Shown here in pieces: positions 47,480 to 56,792 of a DNA stretch of 64,000 nt. Each line of letters begins with the position of its first letter. Within the stretch, counting starts at the first letter, position 1. Both the position numbers and the translations under genes were made by a program. Under the pieces are notes generated by a model, which saw only the letters and a program-made list of their open reading frames with translations, was not told the origin of the DNA and made no database searches. Location: contig NZ_CABVIX010000004.1 in assembly GCF_902498185.1 (NCBI RefSeq), positions 124,001 through 188,000 on the forward strand, written 5' to 3'. The stretch is from Pseudomonas fluorescens (GTDB taxonomy: Bacteria > Pseudomonadota > Gammaproteobacteria > Pseudomonadales > Pseudomonadaceae).

Positions 47480-48891
47480 CGCCTGATAAAAAAGTCAAAA
47501 TCCTCGCCACCCTGGGCCCTGCAACCCAAGGCATCGACGACATCCGCCAGCTGGTCGAAGCCGGGGTGAACATCTTCCGCCTCAACTTCAGCCACGGCGA
47601 GCATGCCGACCACGCCCTGCGCTACCAGTGGATCCGCGAGGTAGAGAGCCAGCTGAACCAGCCGCTGGGCATCCTGATGGACCTGCAAGGCCCCAAGCTG
47701 CGCGTCGGCCGTTTCGCCGAAGGCAAGGTCCAGCTGCTGCGCGGCCAGCCGCTGCGCCTGGACCTGGACGTCACCCCTGGCGACCATCGCCGGGTCAACC
47801 TGCCGCATCCTGAAATCATCGCGGCGCTGGAGCCTGGCATGGACCTGCTGGTCGATGACGGCAAGCTGCGCCTGCGGGTGACCGCCAAGCACAGCGACGC
47901 CATCGACACCGAGGTACTGGCCGGCGGCGAGCTGTCGGACCGCAAGGGCGTCAACGTGCCCCAGGCGGTGCTGGAGCTGAGCCCGCTGACCGCCAAGGAC
48001 CGCCGCGACCTGGCGTTCGGCCTGGAGCTTGGTGTCGACTGGGTCGCGCTGTCATTCGTCCAGCGTCCTGAGGACATCGCCGAGGCCCGCGAGCTGATCG
48101 GGGACCGCGCCTACCTGATGGCCAAGATCGAGAAGCCCTCTGCGGTCGATCAGTTGCAGGCGATTGCAGAGCTGTCCGACGCGATCATGGTCGCGCGTGG
48201 CGACCTGGGCGTGGAAGTGCCCGCCGAAAGCGTGCCGCAGATCCAGAAGCAGATCATCGACACCTGCCGCCAGCTGGGCAAGCCGGTGGTGGTGGCGACG
48301 CAGATGCTCGAGTCGATGCGTTTTTCCCCGGCACCGACCCGCGCCGAAGTCACCGACGTAGCCAATGCCGTGGCCGAAGGGGCTGATGCGGTGATGCTGT
48401 CGGCCGAGACCGCGTCAGGCGACTACCCGCTCGAAGCCGTGCAGATGATGAGCAAGATCATCCGCCAGGTGGAAAACGGGCCGGACTACCAGGCCCAGCT
48501 CGACGTTGGCCGGCCCAAGGCCGAAGCCACCGTCTCGGACGCCATCAGCTGCGCGATCCGGCGCATCAGCGGCATTCTGCCGGTGGCCGTGCTGGTCAAC
48601 TACAGCGAGTCGGGTGCCTCGACCTTGCGCGCCGCGCGCGAGCGGCCAAGGGCGCCGATCCTCAACCTGACGCCGAACCTCACCACTGCTCGGCGCCTGA
48701 GCGTGGCCTGGGGTGTGCATTCGGTGGTCAACGACCGTCTGCGCCAGGTTGACGAAATCTGCTCCACCGCGCTTGAAATCGCCCAGGCCCAAGGCATGGC
48801 CAGCCGCGGCGACACGCTGCTGATCACTGCCGGCGTGCCGTTCGGCAAGCCGGGTACGACCAATACGCTGCGGATAGAAACACTGATCTGA
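47476..48891 (+). CDS. pyk: Pyruvate kinase
   Basis: This enzyme converts phosphoenolpyruvate and ADP to pyruvate and ATP. 471 residues, with ATLGPATQG, NFSHGEHADH, LMDLQGPKLRVG, the active-site KIEKPSAVDQL and MVARGDLGVEVP. Translational coupling to ttuD (ATGA overlap) dedicates this isozyme to the glyoxylate/glycerate route; a second, housekeeping isozyme probably exists elsewhere. Confidence 0.96.
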   Translation: MTPDKKVKILATLGPATQGIDDIRQLVEAGVNIFRLNFSHGEHADHALRYQWIREVESQLNQPLGILMDLQGPKLRVGRFAEGKVQLLRGQPLRLDLDVTPGDHRRVNLPHPEIIAALEPGMDLLVDDGKLRLRVTAKHSDAIDTEVLAGGELSDRKGVNVPQAVLELSPLTAKDRRDLAFGLELGVDWVALSFVQRPEDIAEARELIGDRAYLMAKIEKPSAVDQLQAIAELSDAIMVARGDLGVEVPAESVPQIQKQIIDTCRQLGKPVVVATQMLESMRFSPAPTRAEVTDVANAVAEGADAVMLSAETASGDYPLEAVQMMSKIIRQVENGPDYQAQLDVGRPKAEATVSDAISCAIRRISGILPVAVLVNYSESGASTLRAARERPRAPILNLTPNLTTARRLSVAWGVHSVVNDRLRQVDEICSTALEIAQAQGMASRGDTLLITAGVPFGKPGTTNTLRIETLI

Positions 48892-48904
48892 GGTGCCCTT
48901 TGCT

Positions 48905-49076
48905 GGCAAGTCGGGGCGCCGAACCGCAGCTCCCCCAGGTACAGCAGAGGTCTCAAGCCTGCGTCGGCCTGTGGGAGCCTGCGTCGGCCTGCGGGAGCGG
49001 CTTTAGCCGCGAAGAGATTGATGCGGTGCCCTGGCACCGGCTGCGCCGGTGTTCGCGGCTGAAGCCGCTCCCACGA
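48905..49076. repeat. REP cluster and tandem 20-bp duplication after pyk
   Basis: The 319-bp gap between pyk and the urea transporter holds, in order: a copy of the sequence also found at 32301-32325 (GGCAAGTCGGGGCGCCGAAC), two adjacent 20-bp units differing by one base (48958-48977 and 48978-48997), and an inverted REP pair (48993-49013 and 49052-49072). No gene is seen in this gap. Confidence 0.8.
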
Positions 49077-49210
49077 GCGTCCAGCACCACATTAGGTGAG
49101 GCACGATTCCACCCGGTGGTGGCTTGCCCGCGAGGCCCCACACAACTATCCGCGGAAAACCGAGGCCCACAAGAGGCCCACCGCTTCCAACCACCTGCAC
49201 CGACTGCCCT

Positions 49211-50089
49211 ATGTACAGCAAAAATCTTACTACCCCGTGCCCCGACTGGGCCACGGCGCTGCTCAACGGCTTCAGCCAGGTCCTGCTGCAGCGCAGCCCG
49301 CTGTGCGGCCTGTGCTGCCTGCTCGCAATCCTCCTCACCGCCCCGCAGCTGGTCGGCGGCGCCCTGCTCGGCGCCCTCGCCGGGCTGCTCACCGCACAGC
49401 GCCGCGGCTATGAACGGGCCGACCGCCAGGCCGGCCTGTACAGCTACAACGGCGTGCTGATCGGCATCCTGATCAGCCACGCACTGCCCTGGTCTGCGCT
49501 GGTGCCGCCGTTGATCATCGCTGCCGGCGGGCTGACCAGCATCCTGGTGCATCAGTGGCTCAAGCGCGGTGCTACGCTGCTGCCTGCCTATACCCTGCCC
49601 TTCGTACTGCTAGGCTGGGGCGCGTTACTCGTGGCCGAGCCAGGCGTGGCCGGTGCGCCGGTCGAAGCTGATCCGCTGCAGGCCCTGGCCCGTGGCCTCG
49701 GACAGATTTTCCTGCTGGACAAGCCCCTGGCAGGCCTGCTGATCGTCACAGGCCTGTTCATGGCGAACCGCTACGCAGCATTCTGGGCCCTGCTCGGCTC
49801 GGCCCTCGGTGGCAGCCTGGCCTTGCTCACGGGAGAGTCCGCTCTGGCCTGGCAGGGACTGCTCGGCTTCAACGCTGCGCTGGCGGCCCTTGCCTTCAGT
49901 CATCAACGTGGTCAACCGTGGCGGCCGCTGATTGCTGCCAGCCTGGCACTGGCCCTGCACCCCGTGGTCGAACTGCTGCCGATTCCTGGCCTGACCGCGC
50001 CGTTCGTCCTCGCCTGCTGGCTGGTGCACCTCGGCGGGCGGCTTGCACGGCCAAGCCGCCGCGAACCTAGCCAACGCTTGCACAGCTGA
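49211..50089 (+). CDS. Urea transporter
   Basis: This 292-residue membrane protein belongs to the UT (urea transporter) family, with two homologous halves. Visible signatures are SQVLLQRSPLCGLCCLLAIL and, in the second half, GQIFLLDKPLAGLLIVTGLF, each preceding a pore-lining segment, plus GLYSYNGVLIGILI. ATG 49211 aligns with family starts. Urea is a product of AllA upstream, so this gene completes the purine pathway by moving urea; direction (export or uptake) is unknown. Confidence 0.88.
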   Translation: MYSKNLTTPCPDWATALLNGFSQVLLQRSPLCGLCCLLAILLTAPQLVGGALLGALAGLLTAQRRGYERADRQAGLYSYNGVLIGILISHALPWSALVPPLIIAAGGLTSILVHQWLKRGATLLPAYTLPFVLLGWGALLVAEPGVAGAPVEADPLQALARGLGQIFLLDKPLAGLLIVTGLFMANRYAAFWALLGSALGGSLALLTGESALAWQGLLGFNAALAALAFSHQRGQPWRPLIAASLALALHPVVELLPIPGLTAPFVLACWLVHLGGRLARPSRREPSQRLHS

Positions 50090-50133
50090 TGGGCAGCCCC
50101 TAGGCTCTGCCCATCTCAAACTGGACAGAGCCC

Positions 50134-50958
50134 ATGCAAACCGCTTCGAGCTGGCGCGAGCGCCTTTTCGTCATCGTCTTCCAATCCGACACCACCGCCG
50201 GCCGGCGCTTCGACAAGATCCTGCTGCTGATCATCCTCGCCAGCCTGGTGACAGTGATCCTGGACAGCATCAATGAGGTGCACCGCAACTATGGCAGCGT
50301 GCTTGCGGGCATCGAGTGGGGCTTCACCGCGATCTTCCTGACGGAATACCTGGCACGCCTGTACTGCTCCCCCAAGCCGCTGCGCTATGCCTTCAGTTTT
50401 TACGGCCTGGTCGATCTGCTGGCGATCGTGCCGGGGATCATCGCGCTCTACAACAGCGATGCCCAGTACCTGCTGATCGTGCGGGTGATCCGCATGCTGC
50501 GGATCTTCCGCGTGCTCAAGCTCAGCCCCTACCTCAAGCAAGCCAACTACCTGATGGCGGCGCTGCGCGGCAGTAAGCAGAAGATCATCGTGTTCCTGGT
50601 CAGCGTCTCGACCCTGGTGACGGTTTTCGGCACCTTGATGTATGTGGTCGAGGGCCCGGAACATGGTTTCACCAGTATCCCCAAGGGCATCTACTGGGCC
50701 ATCGTCACCCTGACCACGGTGGGCTTCGGCGACATCGTGCCGATCACGCCAGTGGGACAGGTGCTGTCGTCGCTGGTGATGATCACCGGCTACTCGATCA
50801 TCGCCGTGCCCACCGGGATCTTCACTGCGGAACTGGCCAACGCCATGCGTGGCGAGCAGCTCCAGCATGACTGCCCCAGCTGCCACAAGAAGGCCCATGA
50901 ACACGACGCCGCGTTCTGCTCGCGCTGCGGCAGCGCGCTGTTTCAGAAGCGGGAATAA
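50134..50958 (+). CDS. Voltage-gated potassium channel-like protein
   Basis: This is a 274-residue six-helix ion channel. The S4 segment has regularly spaced arginines (VRVIRMLRIFRVLKLSPYLK) and the pore has the filter TLTTVGFGDIVP (TVGFGD in place of TVGYGD). The C-terminus has a four-Cys zinc-ribbon-like motif, CPSCHKK…CSRCGSALF, unusual for such channels. It probably conducts K+. Independent of the neighbouring urea transporter as far as can be seen. Confidence 0.9.
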   Translation: MQTASSWRERLFVIVFQSDTTAGRRFDKILLLIILASLVTVILDSINEVHRNYGSVLAGIEWGFTAIFLTEYLARLYCSPKPLRYAFSFYGLVDLLAIVPGIIALYNSDAQYLLIVRVIRMLRIFRVLKLSPYLKQANYLMAALRGSKQKIIVFLVSVSTLVTVFGTLMYVVEGPEHGFTSIPKGIYWAIVTLTTVGFGDIVPITPVGQVLSSLVMITGYSIIAVPTGIFTAELANAMRGEQLQHDCPSCHKKAHEHDAAFCSRCGSALFQKRE

Positions 50959-51049
50959 ACAAAGTGTTTTTTGTTCTTTAAACGGTTGCGAACGAACGGC
51001 TATAGTCGCTGGCGAAGTGCCGTCAACCCGTCAGAACAAGGAACGCGTC

Positions 51050-52048
51050 GTGAAAAAACTGTTTACCGCCTCGCTGCTGGCCGCAGGCCTTGCGCTGGGC
51101 AGCCTGGCCCAGGCTGCGCCCACACTGTTAAACGTTTCCTACGACGTGATGCGCGATTTCTACAAGGACTACAACCCGGCGTTCCAGAAGCACTGGGAGG
51201 CCGAGCACCAGGAAAAGGTCACCGTGCAGATGTCCTTCGGCGGATCGAGCAAACAGGCGCGGTCGGTGATCGATGGCCTGCCGGCCGATGTCATTACCAT
51301 GAACATGGCCACCGACATCAATGCCCTGAGCGACCACGGCAAGCTGGTGCCGGAAAACTGGGTCACCCGCCTGCCGAACAACAGCGCGCCGTTCACCTCG
51401 GCCACCGTGTTCATCGTGCGCAAGGGCAACCCCAAGGCGCTGAAGGACTGGCCCGACCTGCTCAAGGACGGCGTGCAGGTGATCGTGCCCAACCCCAAGA
51501 CCTCGGGTAACGGCCGCTACACCTACCTTTCCGCATGGGGCTACGTGCTCAAGAACGGCGGTGACGAAACCAAGGCCAAGGACTTTGTCGGCAAGCTGTT
51601 CAGGCAGGCACCGGTGCTCGACACCGGTGGCCGCGCCGCCACTACCACGTTCATGACCAACCAGATCGGCGACGTCCTGGTGACGTTCGAGAACGAAGCC
51701 GAGATGATCGCGCGCGAATTTGGCCGAGACCAGTTCGAAGTGGTGTACCCGAGCGTGTCCGCCGAGGCAGAGCCACCGGTGAGCGTGGTCGACAAGGTGG
51801 TCGAGAAGAAAGGCAGCCGCGCCGTGGCCGAGGAGTACCTGAAATACCTGTGGTCACCCGAGGCCCAGGAAATCGCCGCCAACAACTACCTGCGTCCACG
51901 CGATGCCAGCGTGCTGGCCAAGTACACCGATCGATTCCCCAAGGTTGACTTCCTTTCGGTGGAACAGACCTTCGGCGACTGGCGCACCGTGCAGAAGACC
52001 CATTTCAATGACGGCGGGGTTTTCGACCAGATCTACAGCGGCCAGTGA
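51050..52048 (+). CDS. sbp: Periplasmic sulfate/thiosulfate-binding protein
   Basis: This 332-residue solute-binding protein has a signal peptide (VKKLFTASLLAAGLALGSLAQA) and family motifs LNVSYDVMRDFYKDYN, SFGGSSKQARSVIDGLPADV and NPKTSGNGRYTYLSAWGY. Start is GTG at 51050 after AAGGAA. The upstream 60 bp contain a TATAGT -10 and an AT-rich block, as in CysB-type promoters, but no defined site. The permease genes are not adjacent. Confidence 0.93.
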   Translation: MKKLFTASLLAAGLALGSLAQAAPTLLNVSYDVMRDFYKDYNPAFQKHWEAEHQEKVTVQMSFGGSSKQARSVIDGLPADVITMNMATDINALSDHGKLVPENWVTRLPNNSAPFTSATVFIVRKGNPKALKDWPDLLKDGVQVIVPNPKTSGNGRYTYLSAWGYVLKNGGDETKAKDFVGKLFRQAPVLDTGGRAATTTFMTNQIGDVLVTFENEAEMIAREFGRDQFEVVYPSVSAEAEPPVSVVDKVVEKKGSRAVAEEYLKYLWSPEAQEIAANNYLRPRDASVLAKYTDRFPKVDFLSVEQTFGDWRTVQKTHFNDGGVFDQIYSGQ

Positions 52049-52057
52049 CCTGAAGAA

Positions 52058-52084
52058 GCACGCCGCAGTGCCACTGCGGCGTGC
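52058..52084 (+). terminator. Hairpin after sbp
   Basis: GCACGCCGCAG-TGCCA-CTGCGGCGTGC is an 11-bp perfect stem, 9 bp after the sbp stop codon. No T-run follows. Confidence 0.6.
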
Positions 52085-52179
52085 ATGACATTACTGTCAT
52101 GCATCGAACTTTCCCGCCGCTTCACCAATCAGTTCCTTGAGTAACCCTTTCCCGCTCGCCCGGCCCTAGGAGTACTCCA

Positions 52180-54210
52180 GTGCTGCGTCACCTTTCCCTG
52201 CTCCTGCTCGGCTGTCTGCTGAGTACCCATTTGCCGGCCGCCGAGCCGGCGCCCACCGAAGAAACCCCAGCCGAACCCGAAGCCGTGCTTCAAGGCGGCC
52301 TGCTGGGCGCCCTGGCCGATGGACTGGACAGCGCCGCCAAGGACATGGACCTCGACGCCCACCTGGTCGACGCCTGGCGCCTGCGGTCCGATCGTGCCGC
52401 CAAGGAGATGCAGCGCCTGGTCAACCGCCACTCAGGCACTGACACGCTGGCGCTGGCCGGTGATTTCCTGTTGCTGACCATGGCCTGGACCACCAGCTTC
52501 GCTGTCCTGACCCTGCTGGGCCGCCTGGTTTTCCGACGTTGCGCGCGCAGCCAGGCGCTGAGCCGACGCAAGCGGGTACGCAGCGTGATCGGCCTGCTGT
52601 TGCCCTATACCTTGCCGGCACTCGTCGCCCTGCCGCTGACGCTCTACGCCAGCCGATTCCTCGAACCATCGGTAGCCCGCGCGCTCGGACTGAGCCTGGC
52701 CTACGCCACCAGCAGCGGCCTGTTCTCCACCTCGATCATCCTGTGCCTGATCACCCTGTTCGACGCCGGTCACAAGCGCGCTGCGGTCGCCGCGATCCGC
52801 CGCCTGGCCCCGCGCCCGTTGTTCATGATCGGTTTCCTTGCCGCCTGGAGCGACGCGCTGACCAGTGCGCAGATCGCCCGCCAACTGGGCGGCAACATCA
52901 CCAGCAGCATCGCCGTGATAACCGGCCTGCTGGCAACGCTGGTGTTCGCCAGCCTGGTGATCCGGCTGCGCCGCCCGGTCGCGCACCTCATCCGCAACCG
53001 ACCGTACGAAGACCGCGTGCAGCACCGCGCCCTGCAAGAAACGCTGCGGATCTTCTCGACGCTCTGGTACCTGCCGATCCTGCTGATGATCCTTGTATCG
53101 GCCGTGCACCTGATTGGCGCCGGCGAAGAAAGCCAGCGAGCCCTGCAGAATGCCCTGCTGACCACGGTATTGCTGGTCGGCACGGTATTTCTCAGCACGT
53201 TGCTGCAGCACCTGTTCACGCCCCGGGCCAACACCCCCGCCCCGCGCTTGCGGCCCTACAAGGAACTGCTGCGCAGCCTCGCCCATGCATTGCTGCGCAT
53301 CGTCATGGCCGTGGCCTTCATCGAACTGCTCGGGCGGATCTGGGGCTTTTCGGTCATCGATTTCGCCATGCGCAACACCCTGGGCCGAGCGATCAGCGAC
53401 TCGCTCAGCAGCATTGGCCTGATCCTGCTAGTGACCTGGCTGCTCTGGGTGGTGCTCGATACCGCTATCCAGGAAGCCCTCAAGCCCGCAGTCGGTCGGC
53501 GCAGCTCACGCCAGCCGAGCACCCGGGTGCGCACGATCCTGCCGATGCTGCGCAACGCGATCAAGATCATCCTCGTCGTGATCTGCACCATCACCACCAT
53601 GGCCAACCTGGGTATCAACGTCGCCCCGCTGCTCGCTGGTGCGGGCGTGGTGGGCCTGGCGATCGGCTTCGGCTCCCAGCAACTGGTGCAGGACGTGATC
53701 ACCGGCCTGTTCATCCTCATCGAAGACACCATCGCCATCGGCGACTGGGTAGTACTCGACTCCGGCCACGCCGGCACGGTCGAAAGCCTGACTATCCGCA
53801 CCTTGCGCCTGCGCGACGGCAAGGGCTTCGTGCACTCGGTGCCGTTCGGACAGATCAAGGCGGTCACCAACCAGTCGCGGCAGTTCGCCTATGCGTTCTT
53901 CTCGGTGCAATTCACCTACGACAGTGACGTCGATACATCCTTGGGGCTGATCCACGAAGTGGGCCAGTCGATCAGCGAAGACCCGCTGCTGCGCATCAAC
54001 CTGCAGGGTCCTCTGCAGGTATTTGGCGTGGACCGCATGGACCTCAACGGGTTTGTGCTGACGGCGCAGTTCCGCACGATTTCCGGCGGGCAATATGCCG
54101 TGAGCCGCGCGTTCAACGAACGGCTGAAGAAGAAGGTCGACCAGACCGACAACGTCAGCTTCGCGCAGCTGTATCCCGTGGCGCCGGCGTTACGGGGTGA
54201 GACAGCCTGA
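52180..54210 (+). CDS. Large mechanosensitive channel, MscS family (YbiO-like)
   Basis: This 676-residue protein has a signal peptide (MLRHLSLLLLGCLLSTHLPAA), a periplasmic stretch, many membrane helices and a C-terminal MscS core. The pore helix and beta domain read LLAGAGVVGLAIGFGSQQLVQD…TGLFILIEDTIAIGDWV. GTG start at 52180 with TAGGAGTACTCC upstream. It resembles the extended MscS relatives such as YbiO. Its 3' end overlaps the convergent methyltransferase gene by 56 bp. Confidence 0.9.
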   Translation: MLRHLSLLLLGCLLSTHLPAAEPAPTEETPAEPEAVLQGGLLGALADGLDSAAKDMDLDAHLVDAWRLRSDRAAKEMQRLVNRHSGTDTLALAGDFLLLTMAWTTSFAVLTLLGRLVFRRCARSQALSRRKRVRSVIGLLLPYTLPALVALPLTLYASRFLEPSVARALGLSLAYATSSGLFSTSIILCLITLFDAGHKRAAVAAIRRLAPRPLFMIGFLAAWSDALTSAQIARQLGGNITSSIAVITGLLATLVFASLVIRLRRPVAHLIRNRPYEDRVQHRALQETLRIFSTLWYLPILLMILVSAVHLIGAGEESQRALQNALLTTVLLVGTVFLSTLLQHLFTPRANTPAPRLRPYKELLRSLAHALLRIVMAVAFIELLGRIWGFSVIDFAMRNTLGRAISDSLSSIGLILLVTWLLWVVLDTAIQEALKPAVGRRSSRQPSTRVRTILPMLRNAIKIILVVICTITTMANLGINVAPLLAGAGVVGLAIGFGSQQLVQDVITGLFILIEDTIAIGDWVVLDSGHAGTVESLTIRTLRLRDGKGFVHSVPFGQIKAVTNQSRQFAYAFFSVQFTYDSDVDTSLGLIHEVGQSISEDPLLRINLQGPLQVFGVDRMDLNGFVLTAQFRTISGGQYAVSRAFNERLKKKVDQTDNVSFAQLYPVAPALRGETA

Positions 54211-55123
54211 ACACCAAGGCTTTAAGCCCACCCGCCGGGTCCACATCCGGGAACTCCGGCGGGTTGTCCAGGCGCTCGACGAACCCAAGTGCCGGGGCGT
54301 GCTCGGCCATGCCCTGGATCAGGAACTGCGGCCCTATCGCTGGATCGTTCACACACGCCAGCACCGTTGCGCCTGCCGTCAACAACTCCGGCAAGCGGCG
54401 CAGGATCTTGGCGTAATCCTGGGTCAGTGCAAAGCTGCCTTTCTGGAAGGTCGGTGGGTCGATGATGATCAGATCGTACGGCCCATACTTGCGCACCTTT
54501 CCCCAGGACTTGAACAGCTCATGCCCGAGAAACGCGACCTGGCCCAGGTCGTGCCCGTTCAGCCGATGATTGTCCCGCCCGCGGTTCAGCGCTGCCTTGG
54601 CCATGTCCAGGTTCACCACCTGCTCGGCACCGCCAGCGATTGCCGCCACCGAAAAACCGCAGGTATAGGCGAACAGGTTGAGCACCCGCTTGCCAGCCGC
54701 CTGCTCGCGCACCCAGCGCCGGCCATAGCGCATGTCGAGAAACAATCCGCTGTTCTGCTTCAGGCCCAGGTCCAGCTGGTAGCGCAGGCCGTCCTCGTCG
54801 ATGATCCGATGCTGACTCGGTTCGCCCAGCAGCCAGTGGCCAGGGCTTTCGGGCAGGTAGCGGTGCTGGATGATGATGGCCTGGCCGGTCCAGCGGGGAC
54901 CTGCCGCCAGCCTGCGCAGCATGCCTTCCAGCTCGGCCAGCTGTCCCTCAGGCAGCTCGCGGAACAGCGCCACCAGCAACACACCTTGTAGCCAGTCGAC
55001 AGTGATCTGCTCCAGCCCGAGCCAGCAACGACCACGGCCGTGGAACAAACGGCGGGTTTCGCTCGGGGCGGGGTCGAGGGCGGCAAGCAAATGCTGCTCC
55101 AGGGTATTGATCACGGAAGTCAT
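54155..55123 (-). CDS. Class I SAM-dependent methyltransferase (COG1092-like)
   Basis: This 322-residue protein has a SAM-binding Rossmann fold (KRVLNLFAYTCGFSVAAIAGGAEQVVNLD) and the catalytic IIIDPPTFQKGSF, typical of RlmI/RlmK-like rRNA methyltransferases. It lacks the N-terminal PUA domain of RlmI. Target is unassigned. The gene end overlaps mscS antisense by 56 bp. Confidence 0.85.
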   Translation of the reverse strand: MTSVINTLEQHLLAALDPAPSETRRLFHGRGRCWLGLEQITVDWLQGVLLVALFRELPEGQLAELEGMLRRLAAGPRWTGQAIIIQHRYLPESPGHWLLGEPSQHRIIDEDGLRYQLDLGLKQNSGLFLDMRYGRRWVREQAAGKRVLNLFAYTCGFSVAAIAGGAEQVVNLDMAKAALNRGRDNHRLNGHDLGQVAFLGHELFKSWGKVRKYGPYDLIIIDPPTFQKGSFALTQDYAKILRRLPELLTAGATVLACVNDPAIGPQFLIQGMAEHAPALGFVERLDNPPEFPDVDPAGGLKALVFRLSHPVTPAPRDTAARS

Positions 55124-55140
55124 GGCAGGGTCGCAGAAAC

Positions 55141-55166
55141 AAAAAGGGGGGCATTCTACCCCCCTT
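55141..55166 (-). terminator. Intrinsic terminator after the DMT transporter gene
   Basis: On the minus strand AAGGGGGG-TAGAATG-CCCCCCTT is followed by TTT. It lies between the DMT gene and the methyltransferase gene on the same strand. Confidence 0.75.
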
Positions 55167-55180
55167 CCGCGCCGCTGGCC

Positions 55181-56086
55181 TTACTCGGTCTTGATCGAAG
55201 CCCGCCTCGAGGCCGATCGCAACCACCAGCCTTGCTGCATTCCCGCCGCCGCCAGGAGGATCGCCGCCACGCCGACCCACTGCAGCAGTTGCAGGCGATG
55301 ACCGAAGGCGATCCAGTCGACCAGGATCGCGGCAATCGGGTAGATGAACGACAGAGCGCCGGTCAGTGCCGTCGGCAGACGCTGGATGGCGCTGTACAGC
55401 AGCACGTACATCACCCCGGTGTGCACCACGCCCAGGGTGATCAGGCTGGCCAGTGCCGGCACCTCGACAGGCAGCCCGCCGACGTTGGCCCAAGGCGCGA
55501 GCAGGAGGATCCCTGTGGTTACCTGTATCAACGCGATCAGGTGCGGGGACGTGCCGGCCAGGCGTTTGATGATCAGCGCCGCTACCGCGTACAGCAGCGC
55601 CGCGCCCAACGCCAAAGCGATCCCCAGCAGGTAGTCGTCGCCGCTGCCCTGCTCGCTGCCATGGGCGCTGACAATGGCCAGCATCCCGGCAAAAGCCACT
55701 CCTAGCCAGAACAACTTGGGGGTGGTGATCTTCTCGCCCAGAAAAACCGCAGCAAGTCCCACCAGCATGAACGGCTGTACGTTGTATACGGCGGTGCCGA
55801 TAGCGATGGAAGCGCGTGAATAGGAGGCGAACAGCAGCACCCAGTTGCCGACGATCGCCACACCGCTTACCAGCGCCAGCAAAAAGGTGGTGCGGGTGAG
55901 CACACCGGGCTTGAGAAAGCCCATGGCGGCGCAGATCAACAGCAAAGTTCCAGCCCCGAATACACATCGCCAGAACACCACGTCCAGCACCGGCTGACCC
56001 GACACCAGCACGAACCAGCCAATGGTCCCGGAAATCAGCATGGCGGCGACCATCTCGCTTGAGCCGCGACGCAGTGAACTGTCCAT
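55181..56086 (-). CDS. EamA/DMT-family transporter
   Basis: This 301-residue, ten-span inner-membrane protein has two EamA repeats (…AMLISGTIGWFVLVSGQP…; …PTALTGALSFIYPIAAILVDW). The ATG at 56086 is preceded by AGAGGAGGTGCC; upstream in-frame ATG at 56149 is less likely. It is divergent from an Lrp/AsnC-type regulator, a common arrangement for amino-acid exporters. Substrate unknown. Confidence 0.88.
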   Translation of the reverse strand: MDSSLRRGSSEMVAAMLISGTIGWFVLVSGQPVLDVVFWRCVFGAGTLLLICAAMGFLKPGVLTRTTFLLALVSGVAIVGNWVLLFASYSRASIAIGTAVYNVQPFMLVGLAAVFLGEKITTPKLFWLGVAFAGMLAIVSAHGSEQGSGDDYLLGIALALGAALLYAVAALIIKRLAGTSPHLIALIQVTTGILLLAPWANVGGLPVEVPALASLITLGVVHTGVMYVLLYSAIQRLPTALTGALSFIYPIAAILVDWIAFGHRLQLLQWVGVAAILLAAAGMQQGWWLRSASRRASIKTE

Positions 56087-56253
56087 CTGGCACCTCCTCT
56101 TGTCGATGGCCACAGTATGCTCGCGGCCAAGACGCACCATCCAGCGCATATCGAAGGCCGATCTCTCACTGCGCCTTTACTATCAAGGCAGATCCATCCT
56201 TTTACTCCACGAGAACATCATGACCGACGATCGACCAACTTCTGATCAAGGCC

Positions 56254-56655
56254 TTGATGGACGACTCGCGCCGCTCGCTCAAGGCCCTGGCGCAGCTCAG
56301 CGGACTCTCCGCGCCCAGTGTCAGTGAGCGTCTGCGCCGGTTGGAGGAGCGCGGCGTGCTGCGTGGCTATACCATAGACATCGACCCGCGCTGCTTCGGC
56401 TACCAGCTTCAGGCCATTGTGCGCATTCGCCCCCTGCCCGGCCAGTTGCAGGAGGTCGAACGGCAGATCGTGGCCATTCCGGAATTCACCGAGTGCGACA
56501 AGGTCACCGGCGAGGACTGCTTCATCGCCCGCCTGCACGTGCGCTCGATGGAGCAGCTGGACACATTGCTCGACAAGCTCAACCTGCTGGCCGAAACCAA
56601 CACGGCCATCATCAAGAAGACCTCGGTAAAACGGCGGCTGCCGCCGATGAGCTGA
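56254..56655 (+). CDS. Lrp/AsnC-family regulator with frameshifted 5' end
   Basis: The frame from 56254 (TTG, then ATG 56257) gives 133 residues: the recognition part of the HTH (RSLKALAQLSGLSAPSVSERLRRLEERGVL) and the RAM/AsnC ligand domain (IVRIRPLPGQLQEVERQI…). The first HTH helix is encoded just upstream in the same frame (IDQLLIKALMDDSRR) but has no start codon; the only good ATG (56220, MTDDRP…) is one base out of frame. A one-base insertion near 56229 would explain this. The product may be N-terminally truncated or absent. Likely regulator of the divergent DMT gene. Confidence 0.72.
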   Translation: MMDDSRRSLKALAQLSGLSAPSVSERLRRLEERGVLRGYTIDIDPRCFGYQLQAIVRIRPLPGQLQEVERQIVAIPEFTECDKVTGEDCFIARLHVRSMEQLDTLLDKLNLLAETNTAIIKKTSVKRRLPPMS

Positions 56656-56792
56656 ATCTGTGGGGAGCCACTGTCTTTGGGCAGACCTGGCGAGTCAGCC
56701 CCACAGGTACGGCAGTGCTCTCAGGCCTGCTCCCACGAGTTTCCAGCACCCCACCCGGTGAGGTACGGCTCCCCCAGGTACGGCAGCGTGGC

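Noticed and set aside
55785..55800. GTTGTATACGG inside the DMT gene resembles the purine-cluster palindrome.
   Set aside because: Only one half-site matches and it lies within coding sequence.
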